A stretch of 7,580 nucleotides of DNA, from positions 1-7,580 of the forward strand of contig CAKTZK010000071.1 in assembly GCA_934635515.1 (NCBI GenBank). Reading direction: 5' to 3'. This document shows positions 6,365-7,580 of this stretch, piece by piece. The DNA is from an uncultured Oscillospiraceae bacterium (GTDB lineage Bacteria > Bacillota_A > Clostridia > Oscillospirales > Oscillospiraceae). The stretch's first letter is position 1; every line of letters begins with the position of its first letter. The position numbers were made by a program, and so were the translations under genes. Below the pieces are notes generated by a model. It was not told where the DNA came from. It searched no databases and saw only the letters and a program-made list of their open reading frames with translations.

Positions 6365-6389
6365 ACGGGCGGCCATCCCGGCCGCCCGT
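6365..6389 (-). terminator. GC-rich stem-loop after pstS (attenuator or 3' stabiliser)
   Basis: A perfect 10-bp stem ACGGGCGGCC/GGCCGCCCGT with loop ATCCC (plus-strand reading) starts 14 bases after the pstS stop. No T-tract follows on the minus strand, so it is probably not a full terminator. It may make pstS mRNA more abundant than pstCAB-phoU mRNA, which is common for binding-protein genes; this is inference. Confidence 0.6.
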
Positions 6390-6403
6390 CGCATCGAGAT
6401 TTC

Positions 6404-7249
6404 TTACTTGGCTACCGGCACGGCGCCCGCATTCTTGATCAGGTCCGCCGCCGCGGTAGAGGTGGCGAAGTCGAAGAAGGCCTGTGCGGCAGGGGAGAGG
6501 GTGGTGCCGCTCTTGGTCACCAGCACGAAGGGGCGCTGGATCTGATAGCTGCCGTCCAGCACGGTGGCCTCGGTGCAGGCCACGCCGCCCACGGTCACGG
6601 CCTTAATGGTGGTCTTGCCATCCACAGCGGAGAGGGAAGCGTACCCAATGGCGTTGGGGTTGCCGGCCACGGCCTCGATAACGCCGCCGGTGGAGGTCAG
6701 CTCCTGGTCCAGCTTGCAGGTGTCCTTGGTCTTGGTGATGGACTCGAAGCCGTCTCTCGTGCCGCTGCCGGACTCACGGCCAATGCAGGAGATCGTGCCT
6801 GCGGCGCCGCCCACCTCACTCCAGTCGGTGATCTCACCGGTGAAGATCTTGGCGATCTGCTCCACGGAGAGGTCCGTCACGGTGCTGTTTGCGTTCACGA
6901 TAATGGCGATACCGTCCAGAGCCACCACAGTGCCCTCCAGACCATTGGCCTTCTCCTCGTCCTTCAGTGCCCGGGAGGAAAGGCCGATGTCGGCGGAGCC
7001 GTTGGAGGCGGCCTCAATGCCGGAGCCGGACCCGGTGGGGTCGTAGGTGACGGTCACGCCGTTGTTATCCTGCATGAACTGCTCCTTCAGCGCGCCGATG
7101 ACCTTGTCCATGGAGGTAGACCCGTTGGTGGAGACCTTCCCGCTCAGGGTGGAGTCGCCGTCCTTGTTGTCATTCGTCTTGCTGCCGCAGGCCGCCAGAC
7201 TCAGGGCCAGGACCAAAACGGCGAGCACAGTGCAAATTACTTTTTTCAT
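6404..7249 (-). CDS. pstS: Phosphate-binding lipoprotein PstS
   Basis: Captures phosphate outside the membrane and passes it to PstC/PstA. It has 281 residues. The N-terminus is a lipoprotein signal: KK at 2-3, a hydrophobic run 4-18 and lipobox LAAC (18-21), so the mature protein should be anchored by a lipid on C21. A short polar linker (22-36) follows, then the PBP_like_2 fold. Phosphate-binding segments are STNGSTSM (40-47), PTGSGSG (71-77), DIGLSSR (87-93) and GRESGSGTRDGF (157-168), all typical of PstS. The length fits Gram-positive PstS. AAGG lies 9 bases upstream of the ATG. It is the first gene of the operon, with a candidate PhoP-controlled promoter upstream and a stem-loop and repeats between it and pstC. 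Confidence 0.97.
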   Translation of the reverse strand: MKKVICTVLAVLVLALSLAACGSKTNDNKDGDSTLSGKVSTNGSTSMDKVIGALKEQFMQDNNGVTVTYDPTGSGSGIEAASNGSADIGLSSRALKDEEKANGLEGTVVALDGIAIIVNANSTVTDLSVEQIAKIFTGEITDWSEVGGAAGTISCIGRESGSGTRDGFESITKTKDTCKLDQELTSTGGVIEAVAGNPNAIGYASLSAVDGKTTIKAVTVGGVACTEATVLDGSYQIQRPFVLVTKSGTTLSPAAQAFFDFATSTAAADLIKNAGAVPVAK

Positions 7250-7301
7250 TTCAAGTTACCTTCTTTCTTTTTTTAAGACTGTTGCCTCTTGCTCTGGTTT
7301 C

Positions 7302-7356
7302 ATAGTAAAGCATCCATGTTAAGTCCGAAAGAAAAAAAGTGTAAAATCTATGTCAA
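7302..7356 (-). promoter_or_regulatory. Candidate pstS promoter with PhoP (Pho) box
   Basis: On the minus strand, TTGACA (7356-7351) and TTTACA (7345-7340) are 11 bases apart, and TTAACA (7322-7317) starts 23 bases after TTTACA. The middle position is a poor match (TTTCTT). This resembles the Bacillus PhoP box, four TT(A/T/C)ACA-like hexamers on an 11-base phase. TACTAT (7307-7302) is a possible -10 with no good -35 at 17 bases, as expected for an activated promoter. The transcript would then have a leader of about 46 bases. The TTGACA also overlaps a short palindrome, TCAAATTTTTTGA (7353-7365). Confidence 0.55.
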
Positions 7357-7394
7357 ATTTTTTGAATCAAAAAAACACCCCCCAAATCCCCCTC

Positions 7395-7518
7395 CGTAGG
7401 GGGCACCGGACCACCGCGCCCCTTGTTACGCATCCGTAGGGGAGCGGCGTCCCCGACGCTCCGTTCGTATGCACGTCTTGTTACATTTCGTAGGGGCCGA
7501 TGACCCTGTTGCGGTGCC
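7395..7518. repeat. Cluster of three family A units upstream of pstS
   Basis: CGTAGGGG-type starts are at 7395, 7435 and 7489. The middle unit (7435-7463) has the nested hairpin GGAGCG/CGCTCC around GGCGTCCCCGA; the first and third have weak or damaged hairpins. The units are joined by a recurring linker of the form CTTGTTACG..T.CGTAGGGG (7422-7442 and 7478-7496), also seen at 605-624. No gene is visible in 7357-7580 apart from the short frames that the repeats create. Confidence 0.7.
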
Positions 7519-7560
7519 CAAAATTTTTGCGCTGCCTTACGGCTGTCGCTTAAAATTTTG
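7519..7560. repeat. AT-armed inverted repeat at the right edge
   Basis: CAAAATTTTTGCG (7519-7531) is the imperfect inverse of CGCTTAAAATTTTG (7547-7560). The inside has the small hairpin GCC-TTAC-GGC (7534-7543). It directly follows a family A unit and differs sharply in base composition. It may be part of a longer element that runs past the window. Confidence 0.6.
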
Positions 7561-7580
7561 ACCGCGGCCACTCGCTCACT

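Noticed and set aside
7353..7571. 72-residue minus-strand open frame upstream of pstS
   Set aside because: It is made of repeat DNA and the AT-armed inverted repeat, and it runs into the candidate pstS promoter.

Overview
The window is chromosomal DNA from a GC-rich Gram-positive bacterium, most likely a gut-type Clostridia of the Oscillospirales. The reasons are strong AAAGGAGG-type ribosome binding sites, a lipoprotein-type phosphate-binding protein, G/C-rich third codon positions, and intergenic spacers packed with GC-rich palindromic repeats starting CGTAGGGG, of a kind I associate with that group. The taxonomy is inference.

Layout. The left part, on the plus strand, is one ABC importer of the TrpXYZ type. 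It has the C-terminal half of a substrate-binding protein (1-516, cut by the window edge), a 455-base spacer full of repeats, a permease (972-1889) and an ATPase (1891-2679), ended by a strong intrinsic terminator. The right part, on the minus strand and convergent with the first, is a complete high-affinity phosphate uptake operon. It reads from right to left pstS (7249-6404), a repeat-filled spacer, then pstC, pstA, pstB and phoU, which are nearly contiguous, ended by its own intrinsic terminator at 2859-2829. The pstS promoter region holds TTGACA/TTTACA/TTAACA hexamers on an approximately 11-base phase that look like a PhoP (Pho) box.

How the genes work together. PstS is a surface lipoprotein that captures phosphate. 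PstC and PstA form the membrane channel, PstB powers it, and PhoU links transport to the PhoR/PhoP sensor pair, which is not in this window. The other importer has the same logic (binding protein, permease, ATPase). Its family is associated with aromatic amino acid uptake in some bacteria, but the substrate cannot be read from this sequence.

The most unusual content is non-coding. The two spacers that separate a binding-protein gene from its permease gene carry the same composite repeat: a CGTAGGGG hairpin unit, then a TCATTGCGAGG unit, then a GTCCCCAAAGG two-hairpin unit, in the same order on the plus strand and with nearly the same linkers. A truncated copy lies between the two convergent operons, and more CGTAGGGG units lie upstream of pstS. 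No CRISPR array, transposase, RNA gene, toxin-antitoxin pair or defence system was seen. The coding content is ordinary.
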